Origin: an uncultured Collinsella sp.
Lineage (GTDB): Bacteria > Actinomycetota > Coriobacteriia > Coriobacteriales > Coriobacteriaceae
DNA: 19,792 bases
Direction: 5' to 3'
Assembly (NCBI GenBank): GCA_902494945.1
Contig: CABUVF010000018.1
Span: forward strand, 1 to 19,792
Position numbers and translations under genes: made by a program. This document shows positions 1 to 7,537 of the stretch, in pieces (within the stretch, counting starts at the first letter, position 1; each line of letters starts with the position of its first letter). Under the pieces are notes generated by a model, which was not told the origin of the DNA, searched no databases, and saw only the letters and a program-made list of their open reading frames with translations.

Positions 1-1185
1 TCCGTCAAGATCGACCGCATCCTGACGGGTCGCTACACGGCCATTCCGGCGTTCCTGGTGATCATGGGTCTCGTCTTTTGGCTGACGTTTGGCGTGATCG
101 GCGCGGCGTTGCAGAGACTTATGGAGGACGGCATCGCTGCCATCATCGCCTCGGCCGATGCGGGCCTCAAGGCGTTCGGCACCAACGACGTGGTGCGCTC
201 GCTGGCTGTCGACGGCGTGCTTACGGGCGTGGGCAGCGTGCTGACCTTCCTGCCGATTATCGTCGTGCTCTTTTTGTTCCTCTCCATTCTGGAAGACTCC
301 GGCTACATGGCGCGCGTGGCCTTTGTCATGGATAAAGTGCTGCGTCGCTTTGGCCTGTCGGGCCGCAGCTTCGTGCCTATGCTCGTCGGTTTTGGCTGCA
401 CCGTGCCGGCTATCATGTCGACCCGTACGCTCCCATCCGAGCACGACCGCAAGATGACGGTCATGCTCACGCCGTTCATGAGCTGTTCGGCCAAGTTGCC
501 GGTCTACGGTCTGCTGTGCGGGGCATTCTTCCCGCAGGCGACAGTTCCCGCCATGGTCTCGCTCTATCTGATCGGTATCGTGGTCGGCTGCATTGCGGCT
601 TTGGCGCTCAATCGCACGGCATTTAAGGGCGATCCGGTGCCATTTATCATGGAGCTTCCCAATTACCGCCTGCCGAGCGTCAAGACGACGGTGATGCTGG
701 CATGGGATAAGGCCAAGGACTTTATTACCAAGGCCTTTACCATTATCTTTGCCGCTACCGTGGCCATCTGGTTCCTCCAGACGTTCGATATCCGCTTTAA
801 TGTGGTCGCCGATCAGTCGCAGAGTCTGCTTGCCGGTTTGGGTAGCATTATCGCGCCGGCGCTGGCGCCGCTCGGCTTTGGCGATTGGCGTGCATCCACG
901 GCGCTCGTCACCGGACTTATCGCCAAGGAGAGCGTCATTTCGACCCTCACCGTGCTTTTGGGTGCAACGTCGCCCGCGGCACTGTCGAGCATGTTTTCGC
1001 CGTTTACCGCTTACGTGTTCCTGGTCTTTACGCTGCTGTACCCGCCCTGCGTAGCGGCAATCGGCGCCGTCAAGAGTGAACTGGGCGCGCGCTATGCCGT
1101 GGCCGTGTTCGCGTTTCAAGTGACGGTCGCCTGGATTGTGGCGTTTGTCGTGCATTCGGCGGGCATATTGCTGGGGCTGGCTTAG
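1..1185 (+). CDS. feoB: Ferrous iron transport protein B, C-terminal part (cut by window start)
   Basis: FeoB is the inner-membrane GTP-gated Fe(II) permease. Only the membrane part is present: the frame is open from base 1 and the N-terminal G domain lies upstream of the window. From the first codon the reading SVKIDRILTGRYTAIPAF matches the junction between the FeoB linker and its first membrane helix. Two Gate-type core motifs are visible: GFGCTVPAIMSTRT at about residue 130 of the fragment, and PPCVAAIGAVKSELG at about residue 348, each with the conserved Cys-x-x-Pro or Pro-Cys arrangement. LIAKESV, shared by the family, lies between them. Several hydrophobic helices surround these motifs, as expected for a polytopic permease. 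An ATG at 64 or GTG at 58 could be miscalled as the start, but both are internal. The gene ends in TAG, and a separate promoter seems to serve the next gene. The call is firm; only the missing 5' part is uncertain. Confidence 0.93.
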   Translation, partial: SVKIDRILTGRYTAIPAFLVIMGLVFWLTFGVIGAALQRLMEDGIAAIIASADAGLKAFGTNDVVRSLAVDGVLTGVGSVLTFLPIIVVLFLFLSILEDSGYMARVAFVMDKVLRRFGLSGRSFVPMLVGFGCTVPAIMSTRTLPSEHDRKMTVMLTPFMSCSAKLPVYGLLCGAFFPQATVPAMVSLYLIGIVVGCIAALALNRTAFKGDPVPFIMELPNYRLPSVKTTVMLAWDKAKDFITKAFTIIFAATVAIWFLQTFDIRFNVVADQSQSLLAGLGSIIAPALAPLGFGDWRASTALVTGLIAKESVISTLTVLLGATSPAALSSMFSPFTAYVFLVFTLLYPPCVAAIGAVKSELGARYAVAVFAFQVTVAWIVAFVVHSAGILLGLA

Positions 1186-1225
1186 TTATTTATTGATGGC
1201 GCAACCTCTGTGTATTGAGTTGATT

Positions 1226-1262
1226 ACGGCCCCGCATCTGTTGCTGACGGATGCAGGGCCGT
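1226..1262 (+). terminator. Hairpin after feoB, possible weak terminator
   Basis: Two 13-base arms (1226-1238 and 1250-1262) pair with one mismatch around an 11-base loop. The following bases, TGCTATATAAT, are not a true T-tract, so termination would be weak. The -10 of the next gene begins six bases after the stem, so the structure may instead influence that promoter. Confidence 0.4.
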
Positions 1263-1273
1263 TGCTATATAAT
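1244..1273 (+). promoter_or_regulatory. Promoter of the MFS transporter gene
   Basis: A perfect TATAAT (1268-1273) lies 36 bases before the ATG. The best -35 is CTGACG (1244-1249) with an 18-base spacer, sitting in the loop and right arm of the preceding hairpin. The -10 is strong and the -35 weak. Confidence 0.5.
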
Positions 1274-1309
1274 CGCCCATCGCTCAAGACAATCGGAGAG
1301 GGTTCCTAC

Positions 1310-2506
1310 ATGACTCAGGCAAGACAAGATGGCATCTCGCTCAAGCAGTGGCTCCCGCTTATCGGGCTCGCCTGCTGTGCGTTCGTGTTCAACACGTCGG
1401 AGTTCATGCCCATTGGCCTTCTGACTGATATTGCCGCATCGTTCTCGCTCACCGAGGCCCAGGCAGGCATCATGATCTCGGTCTACGCCTGGGGCGTCAT
1501 GCTGCTGTCGCTGCCGCTTATGGTGTTTGCCTCGCGCTTTGAGTTCAAGCGTATGCTGCTCGGCGTGCTTGCCGTGTTTTCTCTGGGTCAGTTCCTGTCC
1601 GCCGTGGCGCCGACCTATCCCATCTTGGTCTGCGCACGCCTGGTGGTCGCCTGCGCGCACGCCGTGTTCTGGTCGGTCGCTTCGATCATAGCCTCGCGCC
1701 TGGTCGATACGCGTCATGGGGCGCTCGCCATCAGCATGATCGCCACGGGCTCGTCCATCGCGCAGATCTTTGGCCTGCCGATCGGCCGCGCCATCGGACT
1801 GGCCGTGGGCTGGCGCATGACATTCGCCGCGGTCGGGGCCCTCTCGGCTGTCGCGGTTGTCTACCAGGCCGCGGTGTTCCCGGCCATGCCGGCGGGCGAG
1901 CGCTTTACCGTCAAACAGCTGCCCGAGCTGCTCAAGAACCCGTTCCTGATTGCGCTCTACGCGGTCACGGTCTTTATGGCGACCGGCTATTATGCGGGTT
2001 ACAGCTATATCGAGCCGTTCCTGGCGCAGGTCGCGCACGTCGACGCAAGCGCTATTACCATGACGCTGACGGCGTTTGGCTGCTCTGGTCTGCTCGGAAG
2101 CTGGCTGTTTGGCCGCCTGTTCGATGGGCATCGCTTCCCGTTCTTGGCTATCACGCTCTCCGGCGTGCCGGTGGCTCTGCTGCTCGTGGGTCCGGTCGCA
2201 TCGTCGCTCGTAGCAGTGCTTGCCGTCTGCGCGCTATGGGGCTGCTGCTCCACGGCCTTTAACGTTGCGTTCCAGGCCGAGCTCATCAAGTACACGCCGG
2301 CGGATTCGTCGGCCGTCGCCATGTCGATCTTCTCGGGCCTGTTTAACCTCGGTATCGGCACGGGCACCGCAATCGGCGGCGCCGTGGTTTCGGGTCCCGG
2401 TATCGCTTGGATTGGCTTTGCGGGCGGGGCGATTACCGTCGTGGGCGTCATCCTTGCCATCACCGTACTGTTCCCAGCCATACGCCGCGCAAAGCCCGTC
2501 GCCTAA
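1310..2506 (+). CDS. MFS sugar-efflux transporter, SotB/YdeA type (DHA1)
   Basis: A 398-residue, twelve-helix major facilitator of the drug:H+ antiporter-1 class. It resembles E. coli SotB, which exports arabinose and other sugars. Family signatures seen: FNTSEFMPIGLL at residues 27-38, YAWGVMLLSLP shortly after, CAHAVFW at 115-121, GLPIGRAIG with GWRMTF in the middle, SYIEP at 232-236, and the late FSGLFNLGIGTG. The ATG at 1310 is chosen because GGAGAGGG lies seven bases upstream; a longer upstream frame overlaps feoB and has no ribosome site. The gene has its own TATAAT promoter and is followed by a large hairpin, so it looks monocistronic. SotB-like assignment is by recalled sequence pattern. 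The exported substrate cannot be told from sequence; a general drug exporter is the main alternative. Confidence 0.85.
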   Translation: MTQARQDGISLKQWLPLIGLACCAFVFNTSEFMPIGLLTDIAASFSLTEAQAGIMISVYAWGVMLLSLPLMVFASRFEFKRMLLGVLAVFSLGQFLSAVAPTYPILVCARLVVACAHAVFWSVASIIASRLVDTRHGALAISMIATGSSIAQIFGLPIGRAIGLAVGWRMTFAAVGALSAVAVVYQAAVFPAMPAGERFTVKQLPELLKNPFLIALYAVTVFMATGYYAGYSYIEPFLAQVAHVDASAITMTLTAFGCSGLLGSWLFGRLFDGHRFPFLAITLSGVPVALLLVGPVASSLVAVLAVCALWGCCSTAFNVAFQAELIKYTPADSSAVAMSIFSGLFNLGIGTGTAIGGAVVSGPGIAWIGFAGGAITVVGVILAITVLFPAIRRAKPVA

Positions 2507-2524
2507 TCACGTCCCCTCATCAGC

Positions 2525-2594
2525 TGCGGTGGAATAGCTCCTGTTTAAGGCCTCTGAAGGCCCAAGCAGGAATTATTTCACCGCAACTTATTTT
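2525..2594 (+). terminator. Long two-tier hairpin terminator after the MFS gene
   Basis: The 19-base outer arms (2525-2543 and 2567-2585) match at 16 positions. A second perfect stem, GGCCT-CTGA-AGGCC, is stacked inside. ACTTATTTT follows. The position, 18 bases after the stop codon, fits termination, although the stem is longer than a typical intrinsic terminator. Confidence 0.6.
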
Positions 2595-2659
2595 GGGGGA
2601 GAGGATACAAGCCGGGCATACAATGGATATCGTTGTGTTGAGCTTACCGGGAGGTTGCT

Positions 2660-4036
2660 ATGTGGGCATACGAGACGACGTTCTATCAGATCTATCCGCT
2701 GGGCTTTTGCGGAGCTCCGCGCGAAAACGCCGCTCCCGTTGCCGAGGATGAACTCGCCCAGGCTGTCAACGCTGCGCCCAACCCCGATGCACCCATCATG
2801 AAGATCGCCCAATGGGCTGACTACCTGCAAGAACTCGGCGTTGGCGCTGTGCTCATCAACCCGCCGCTCGAATCCGACAGCCACGGCTACGATACGCGCA
2901 GCCTGCGCCATGTCGACCGCCGCCTGGGCGGGGATGCCGATTTTGCCGCCGTATGCGAGACGCTGCACGCCCATGGCATCCGTGTGGTGCTCGATGCGGT
3001 CTTCAACCACGTCGGCCGCGGCTTCTGGGCCTTCCGTGATGTGCAGGAGCGTAAGTGGGACTCGCCGTACAAGGACTGGTTCCACATTAGCTTTGACGGC
3101 GACTCCTGCTATGGCGACGGCTTTTGGTACGAGGGTTGGGAAGGCCATTTTGAACTTGTGAAGCTCAACCTGCAAAATCCCGCTGTGGTCGATTACCTGC
3201 TCGAGTCCGTGCGCCGTTGGGCTGACGTGTTTGGCGTCGACGGCCTGCGCCTGGACGTTGCCTATATGCTCGACCGCGACTTCATGCGTCGTCTGCATAC
3301 CTTTACCCGCGAGCTCAAGCCCGATTTTGTGCTGATCGGCGAGACGCTCCACGGCGACTACAACCAGATCGTCAACGACGAGATGCTTGACTCCTGCACC
3401 AACTACGAGTGCTACAAGGGCCTGTACTCCAGCTTTAACTCGGTCAACATGTTCGAGATTGCCCATTCGCTGCATCGCCAGTTTGGCGGCGATCCGTGGT
3501 GCATCTACCGCGGCAAACACCTGCTGTCGTTTGTCGACAACCACGACGTGCCGCGCCTGGCGAGCATCCTCACCGACAAGTCGTGCCTGCGTCCCGCCTA
3601 TGGCATGCTCTTTGGCATGCCGGGCATTCCGTGTGTCTACTATGGCAGCGAGTGGGGAATTGCCGGCGAAAAGGGCGGCCCCGATGGCGACTGGGCGCTG
3701 CGACCTGCGCTCGATGAGCCTGCGCCCAACGAGCTGACGGCGTTCATCACGCAGCTTGCGCACCTTCGCTCGGCCGACGACGCGGCGGCCCGTGCTCTCA
3801 ACTACGGTGCCTATCGCAACGTGGTGATCCAGAACAAGCAGCTGCTGTTCGAGCGCGCCTGTGACGGCGCGACGGTGCTCGTGGCGGTGAACGCCGTGGG
3901 CGAGCCTTACACCTTTGGCGCCGGCGAGCTCAACGGGTCCTTTGTCGACCTGCTTGCCGATGGCGTGCCCACGGTCGAGCTGGCTGGCTCCCTTGAGCTT
4001 GCGCCCTACGAGGTGCGCTATCTGTTGAGGGCCTAG
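2660..4036 (+). CDS. Glycoside hydrolase family 13 (alpha-amylase family) enzyme, cytoplasmic
   Basis: A 458-residue retaining alpha-glucan hydrolase. All four GH13 regions are present: DAVFNH at 112-117, GLRLDV at 195-200 with nucleophile Asp199, GET at 227-229 with acid/base Glu228, and VDNHD at 292-296 with transition-state Asp296. The start YETTFYQIYPLGF is the usual first barrel strand. There is no signal peptide and no N-terminal CBM34-like domain, so this is a compact cytoplasmic enzyme, probably acting on short maltodextrins taken up by the cell. A short beta C-domain ends in ELAPYEVRYLL. The start at 2660 has CCGGGAGGTT just upstream; a TACAAT at 2619-2624 may be its -10 but no good -35 is seen. 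The glycosylase gene starts 3 bases after its stop, so the two are probably cotranscribed and translationally coupled. Exact specificity (glucosidase, cyclomaltodextrinase or amylase) is not resolved. Confidence 0.88.
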   Translation: MWAYETTFYQIYPLGFCGAPRENAAPVAEDELAQAVNAAPNPDAPIMKIAQWADYLQELGVGAVLINPPLESDSHGYDTRSLRHVDRRLGGDADFAAVCETLHAHGIRVVLDAVFNHVGRGFWAFRDVQERKWDSPYKDWFHISFDGDSCYGDGFWYEGWEGHFELVKLNLQNPAVVDYLLESVRRWADVFGVDGLRLDVAYMLDRDFMRRLHTFTRELKPDFVLIGETLHGDYNQIVNDEMLDSCTNYECYKGLYSSFNSVNMFEIAHSLHRQFGGDPWCIYRGKHLLSFVDNHDVPRLASILTDKSCLRPAYGMLFGMPGIPCVYYGSEWGIAGEKGGPDGDWALRPALDEPAPNELTAFITQLAHLRSADDAAARALNYGAYRNVVIQNKQLLFERACDGATVLVAVNAVGEPYTFGAGELNGSFVDLLADGVPTVELAGSLELAPYEVRYLLRA

Positions 4037-4039
4037 GCC

Positions 4040-4603
4040 ATGGCTGCGTCCGACGAGGGCTATCAACATATTGAGCATGGGTTTGAACCCGTGTTTGACG
4101 AGCGCTCGCGCGTTTTGATGCTGGGGTCGTTTCCCTCGGTGCTCTCGCGTGCCAATGCCTTCTACTATGGCAATCCGCAGAACCGCTTTTGGCGGGTCAC
4201 GGCGGCGTGTCTCGGTGTGCCTGTGCCGCCCAACGAGGGTGATCCTTTGGCAAGCGGTGAGCCCGCGACGCTCGATGCCTCCATTGCCGCCAAGCGATCC
4301 ATGCTGCTGAACGGCGGCGTGGCCCTGTGGGATGCAATCGAGGGCTGCGACATTAAGGGCTCGAGCGACGCGAGCATTCGCAACGTTGTGCCGGCACATA
4401 TCGAGCGCATTACCGATGCAGCTCCCATTGAGCAGGTGATATGCAACGGTGGTACGGCTGGCCGGCTCTACAAGCGCTATCTACAAGAACGCACCGGGCT
4501 GCCCGCCATCGTCCTGCCCTCGACAAGTCCTGCCAATGCGGCTTGGCGTCTTGAGCGCCTTGTCGAGCGCTGGCGCGAGGCAGTTGACTGGGCTGCTCTC
4601 TAA
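4040..4603 (+). CDS. DNA-deoxyinosine glycosylase (family 6 HDG, uracil-DNA glycosylase superfamily)
   Basis: A 187-residue base-excision repair enzyme expected to remove hypoxanthine, arising from adenine deamination, from DNA. Seen: VLMLGSFPS at about 25-33 and FYYGNPQNRFW at 41-51, the family's motif 1 block, in which a conserved Asn acts in catalysis in characterised HDG enzymes. VICNGGTAG at 133-141 and LPSTSPANA at 159-167 correspond to the later nucleotide-binding motifs. Full length for the family. The ATG lies 3 bases after the GH13 stop, and its ribosome site GAGGGC is inside that gene, which points to coupling. There is no functional link to glucan breakdown, so the pairing is probably positional. 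The next gene converges and ends one base away. Mug/thermophilic UDG is the alternative, but the YYGNPQNRFW block favours HDG. Confidence 0.85.
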   Translation: MAASDEGYQHIEHGFEPVFDERSRVLMLGSFPSVLSRANAFYYGNPQNRFWRVTAACLGVPVPPNEGDPLASGEPATLDASIAAKRSMLLNGGVALWDAIEGCDIKGSSDASIRNVVPAHIERITDAAPIEQVICNGGTAGRLYKRYLQERTGLPAIVLPSTSPANAAWRLERLVERWREAVDWAAL

Positions 4604-4604
4604 T

Positions 4605-5267
4605 TTAGATATTTGATTGAGCATGGGCGCCGAGGCGTTTGATGATGGCGTGCCAGATCGGCGCGGGCAGCGCGGGCTCGACACGCACCATGCCGTCGGC
4701 GTTGACGCTACCGGCATCGCCGCCGCCGAGCAGCTGGGCGTGCTCAACTGAGCAGCCCATGCGCACGGCACCCACAAGCTTATCCATCGCTTCCGAAAAC
4801 GGTCGCCGCAAGAGTCCCATGCGCGGGGAGCGACGAAGCGCCGCAATGCCGCTGCCGGCGCAGATGGCAACGCCGCCACACCACAATTGGTCATGGCGCT
4901 CACATGCCTTGTGCAGGCGAACGGCGGCCCCACGCGCCTGCTCAGTGCCCTCTTGTGCGGCTCGAATCGCGGCATAGACGCGCGTTCCCGTACCGCCAAA
5001 GCGCTCAAGCGTCTGCTCGATAGCTGTCAACGTCTCATCGTCAGCCACATCTTCAATGGCCAGCACGATGCCATCGGCAACGCTGCCGGCGTCATTTGCC
5101 TTCAAGTCGGCCGGGCGGGGGAGTGCGGTGCCGGAAAGTTGAGCATAGGCGGCGATGGCATCCTGCAGGTCCCAGAGCAAAAAATCAAGATCGGCGCTAT
5201 TGGGAATACTGATATACGCAATGGTGTGCAGTGTTTTTGGTACATCGCCGCGCGCGGTCGTCTCCAT
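4605..5267 (-). CDS. Protein of unknown function, possibly flavodoxin-fold related
   Basis: A 220-residue protein I do not recognise. The start at 5267 is supported by AGGAG five bases upstream on the minus strand. The protein is Ala/Gly-rich and soluble, with no signal peptide or membrane helix. Residues about 65-150 read as alternating strands and helices (DGIVLAIEDV, RVYAAIRAAQEG, LWCGGVAICAGSGI), recalling the C-terminal half of flavodoxin-fold NAD(P)H/FMN oxidoreductases. No phosphate-binding loop for FMN is evident near the N-terminus. A conserved-looking SPRMGLLRRPFSEAMDKL segment follows, then a long C-terminal tail. It converges on the glycosylase gene with a one-base gap (4603/4605) and no hairpin terminator between them. 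It diverges from the aminotransferase gene across 92 bases. Coding is likely; function is open. Confidence 0.72.
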   Translation of the reverse strand: METTARGDVPKTLHTIAYISIPNSADLDFLLWDLQDAIAAYAQLSGTALPRPADLKANDAGSVADGIVLAIEDVADDETLTAIEQTLERFGGTGTRVYAAIRAAQEGTEQARGAAVRLHKACERHDQLWCGGVAICAGSGIAALRRSPRMGLLRRPFSEAMDKLVGAVRMGCSVEHAQLLGGGDAGSVNADGMVRVEPALPAPIWHAIIKRLGAHAQSNI

Positions 5268-5359
5268 GCCATCTCCTTTCCGGCTCGTTTCCGTTTAGGT
5301 TACACCGTCTGGTGGCGCTGGGCGCGCTATCCTAGTGCAACCCTTACGAAAGGAACGCC

Positions 5360-6496
5360 ATGCGTCTGCCCATGAATACCTCGCTTGCCACGCTCAAGCC
5401 CTCCGGCATCCGTCGGATTAACGCACTCGCCGCTCAGCACCCGGGATGCATCGCGCTTGCGCTTGGCGAGCCCGATTTTCCCACGCCCGATGTGATTAGT
5501 GCCGAGGTGACCGCCGCACTGGACCGCGGTGACACGCACTATCCGCCCAATAACGGTCGCCCCGCCCTGCGCGAGGCGTTATCTGCCTACATGGGGGACG
5601 CGGGCCTTATGTTTTCGGCCGACGAGGTCATCCTGACCGACGGCGCGACCGAGGCCCTGTCGGCAACATTCATGGCTATGCTCAACCCCGGCGACGAGGT
5701 CATCATTCCCACGCCGGCCTTTGGCCTGTACGAGAGCATCGTCGTAGCCAATCACGCCAAAGCGGTCTTTTTGGATACGGAGCCTGCGCAATTTCAGATT
5801 GACGAGGATGCGCTTCGCGCCTGTGTGACCCCGGCGACCAAGGCCATCGTTATCTGCTCGCCCAACAATCCTACGGGCTGCATCCTCAACACGGCGTCGC
5901 TCGACGCCGTGGCGCGCGTGGCAGAGCAGGCGGGCATCTACGTAGTCTGCGACGACGTATACAACCGTCTGGTCTATGTGGATGGCTACGAGCGCTTTGC
6001 CCAGCGCCATCCGGAGCTGCGCGACCAGACGGTGGTCATCGAGAGCTTCTCCAAGCCCTGGGCCATGACCGGCTGGCGCTTGGGTTGGCTCGCAGCCGCA
6101 GCCCCCGTCATCGCTGAGATCGCAAAGGCTCACCAATACTTAGTATCGAGTGCTGTCTCCTTCGAAATGGACGCCGCAGCCCGAGCCCTGACCGTTGACC
6201 CAACCCCCATGCTCAAAGTCTACCGAGCCCGCCGCGAACGCGTACTCGCAGCCTTAAACGCCATGGGCCTCGACGTAGTAGAGCCCGCAGGAGCCTTCTA
6301 CACTTTCCCGAGCATCAAAAAGTTCGGCCTAACCAGCGAAGACTTCTGCATCAAAGCCATCAAAGAGGCCAACGTTGCCCTAGTTCCCGGAAACTGCTTC
6401 GGAACCGAAGGCCACGTCCGCCTCAGCTATTGCGTTTCCGATAAAGACCTGGACGAAGGCCTCCGCCGCCTGTCCACCTTCCTTTCAACCTTGTAG
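5360..6496 (+). CDS. Class I/II PLP-dependent aminotransferase
   Basis: A 378-residue fold-type I aminotransferase that moves an amino group between an amino acid and a 2-oxo acid. Seen: LALGEPDFPTP at 33-43, the DGATEALS cofactor-binding turn at about 94-101, NNPTG at 169-173, the cofactor-ring Asp198 with Tyr201, the Schiff-base Lys232 in SFSKPWAMTGWRLGW, and a substrate-carboxylate Arg at about 354 in GHVRLSYC. The start at 5360 has AAAGGAA five bases upstream; the Met at 5372 is too far from it. A TATCCT at 5328-5333 may be the -10. Codon use changes within the gene: to about 6120 Lys and Glu are mostly AAG and GAG, after that mostly AAA and GAA, with CGA, GTA, CTA and TTA appearing. The protein nevertheless stays intact. 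AspC-, PatA- and MalY-like activities cannot be separated by eye. Confidence 0.9.
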   Translation: MRLPMNTSLATLKPSGIRRINALAAQHPGCIALALGEPDFPTPDVISAEVTAALDRGDTHYPPNNGRPALREALSAYMGDAGLMFSADEVILTDGATEALSATFMAMLNPGDEVIIPTPAFGLYESIVVANHAKAVFLDTEPAQFQIDEDALRACVTPATKAIVICSPNNPTGCILNTASLDAVARVAEQAGIYVVCDDVYNRLVYVDGYERFAQRHPELRDQTVVIESFSKPWAMTGWRLGWLAAAAPVIAEIAKAHQYLVSSAVSFEMDAAARALTVDPTPMLKVYRARRERVLAALNAMGLDVVEPAGAFYTFPSIKKFGLTSEDFCIKAIKEANVALVPGNCFGTEGHVRLSYCVSDKDLDEGLRRLSTFLSTL

Positions 6497-6555
6497 CCAT
6501 CAGGGACGCAACATATCAGCCCACCGACTTAAGGCTTATGAGTGGGGGCGCCGGC

Positions 6556-6759
6556 CAACGGGAAACCGGGCTGCCCCAAAGTCACCGCAGGCCGCGCCGC
6601 CGAAGGCCAGGCGCAAGGTTTTCGTAGATTCCGCACGAGCCGAAGAGCACTTAATGTGCTCTTCGTGCGAGCCCAGGACCTGACCGAGCGAAAACCTTGC
6701 GCCTGGCCTTCGGCGGCGCGGCCGGATGGTGGAATTGTGTGCAGCCCGGTTTCCCGTTG
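6556..6759. repeat. Nested palindromic element (MITE- or REP-like)
   Basis: Three concentric inverted repeats. The outer arms of 18 bases (6556-6573 and 6742-6759) are perfect. The inner arms of 35 bases (6590-6624 and 6689-6723) are perfect. The central hairpin is GAAGAGCAC (6642-6650), TTAAT, GTGCTCTTC (6656-6664). Unpaired spacers of 16 and 18 bases separate outer and inner arms. No convincing gene lies inside. The core is shared with 19701-19792. The element fills most of the space between the aminotransferase stop and the rplJ promoter. A cruciform in DNA or a very stable RNA hairpin are both possible. Confidence 0.9.
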
Positions 6760-6785
6760 ACCGACGCCGGGGTCCCCGCCATAAT
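6757..6785 (+). promoter_or_regulatory. Promoter of the rplJ-rplL operon
   Basis: TTGACC (6757-6762), a 17-base spacer, then CATAAT (6780-6785): a near-consensus housekeeping promoter. It precedes the L10 leader by about 20-25 bases. The first three bases of the -35 are the last three of the palindrome's right outer arm. Confidence 0.75.
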
Positions 6786-6804
6786 ACTTTCGGTTCACGC
6801 ACGA

Positions 6805-6935
6805 ATCCGCTGCCAGAGACAGCCGGTGCAAACGGGCATCGCCCGCGAGCTAATGGGATATCCCGCCAGCCGAGGTGGTCGAGTAGATATGTCTTCTCGC
6901 CCCCGTCGCTCATGCAGCGCGGGGGCTTTCTTTTT
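6805..6935 (+). ncRNA. L10 leader (ribosomal protein autoregulatory RNA)
   Basis: AGAGACAGCCGGTGC (from 6815) and GCCAGCCGAGGTGG (6866-6879) match the conserved flanks of the L10 leader upstream of rplJ in other bacteria, which bind the L10(L12) complex and reduce expression when stalk protein is in excess. Between them lie a CGGGC-ATC-GCCCG hairpin (6833-6845) and a GGGATATCCC stem. The leader ends in a terminator-like hairpin (6899-6935), then the rplJ ribosome site. Edges are approximate; recognition is by recalled motif, not covariance search. Confidence 0.85.
6899..6935 (+). terminator. Attenuator hairpin in the L10 leader
   Basis: GCCCCCG (6899-6905) pairs with CGGGGGC (6920-6926), extended by CGCT/AGCG inside, and TTTCTTTTT follows. 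It sits 65 bases before the rplJ start, so it is better read as an attenuator than as an operon end. A second GCCCCCG at 6942-6948 could compete for the same right arm. Confidence 0.75.
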
Positions 6936-7000
6936 GGACATGCCCCCGTCACGTCCTTGTGGCGGACCGTGCCCGGAAAGAATTCGAGGAGGTGTAATTC

Positions 7001-7522
7001 ATGCCCCAGCAGTACAAAATCGACAAGGTTGCAGAGATCGAGTCCCGTATCGCCGAGAACGCCGGTCTGTTCGTCGTCAACTACAACGGTCTGACGGTTA
7101 AGCAGGCTCAGGAGCTGCGTCATCAGCTTCGCGAGTGCGGCGCCGAGATGAAGGTCTACAAGAACAACCTGGTCAAGATCGCTCTCAAGAACCAGGAGCA
7201 GCCCGAGATCGACGAGATCCTCGCCGGCCCCGTCGCTTATGTGTTCTACGAGACCGAGCCGGTCGAGGCCGCTAAGGCCCTTAAGGACTTCTCCGCTAAG
7301 TCCAAGGGCGTCCTTGAGATCAAGGGCGGTATCTCCGACGGCAAGGCCGTTTCCGCTGATGATGTTAAGGCTATCGCCGAGCTGCCCACCAAGGATCAGC
7401 TTCTCGGCCAGATCGCCGGTCTCATCTCCGGTTTCGCTCGCGACATTGCTGTCTGCGTCAACGGCGTTTCCTCTGGTCTCGCTCGTTCGATCCAGCAGGT
7501 CTCCGAGCAGAAGGCAGCCTAG
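7001..7522 (+). CDS. rplJ: 50S ribosomal protein L10
   Basis: The L10 stalk base protein binds 23S rRNA and carries the L7/L12 dimers that recruit translation GTPases. The 173 residues are full length. The start MPQQYKIDKVAEIESRI, then LFVVNYNGLTVKQAQELR and MKVYKNNLVKIAL, are standard for the N-terminal rRNA-binding domain. The C-terminal helix that docks L12 dimers is the LLGQIAGLISGFARD... segment. GAGGAGGTG at 6987-6995 is a very strong ribosome site that fixes the ATG at 7001. An L10 leader with an attenuator precedes it, so expression should be controlled by L10-L12 complex level. rplL follows after 102 bases. rplK and rplA, often just upstream, are not here; the aminotransferase and a palindrome occupy that place. 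Confidence 0.98.
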   Translation: MPQQYKIDKVAEIESRIAENAGLFVVNYNGLTVKQAQELRHQLRECGAEMKVYKNNLVKIALKNQEQPEIDEILAGPVAYVFYETEPVEAAKALKDFSAKSKGVLEIKGGISDGKAVSADDVKAIAELPTKDQLLGQIAGLISGFARDIAVCVNGVSSGLARSIQQVSEQKAA

Positions 7523-7537
7523 TTGCTGTTTTCACCC

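Noticed and set aside
2588..4399. A 603-codon minus-strand frame over the GH13 gene
   Set aside because: Also a complement of biased sense codons; the sense frame has all four GH13 motifs, so the minus frame is a shadow.
6536..7123. Open frames inside the palindrome and L10 leader
   Set aside because: They read through inverted repeats and the leader RNA, encode mirrored Arg/Pro/Gly-rich peptides and lack ribosome sites.
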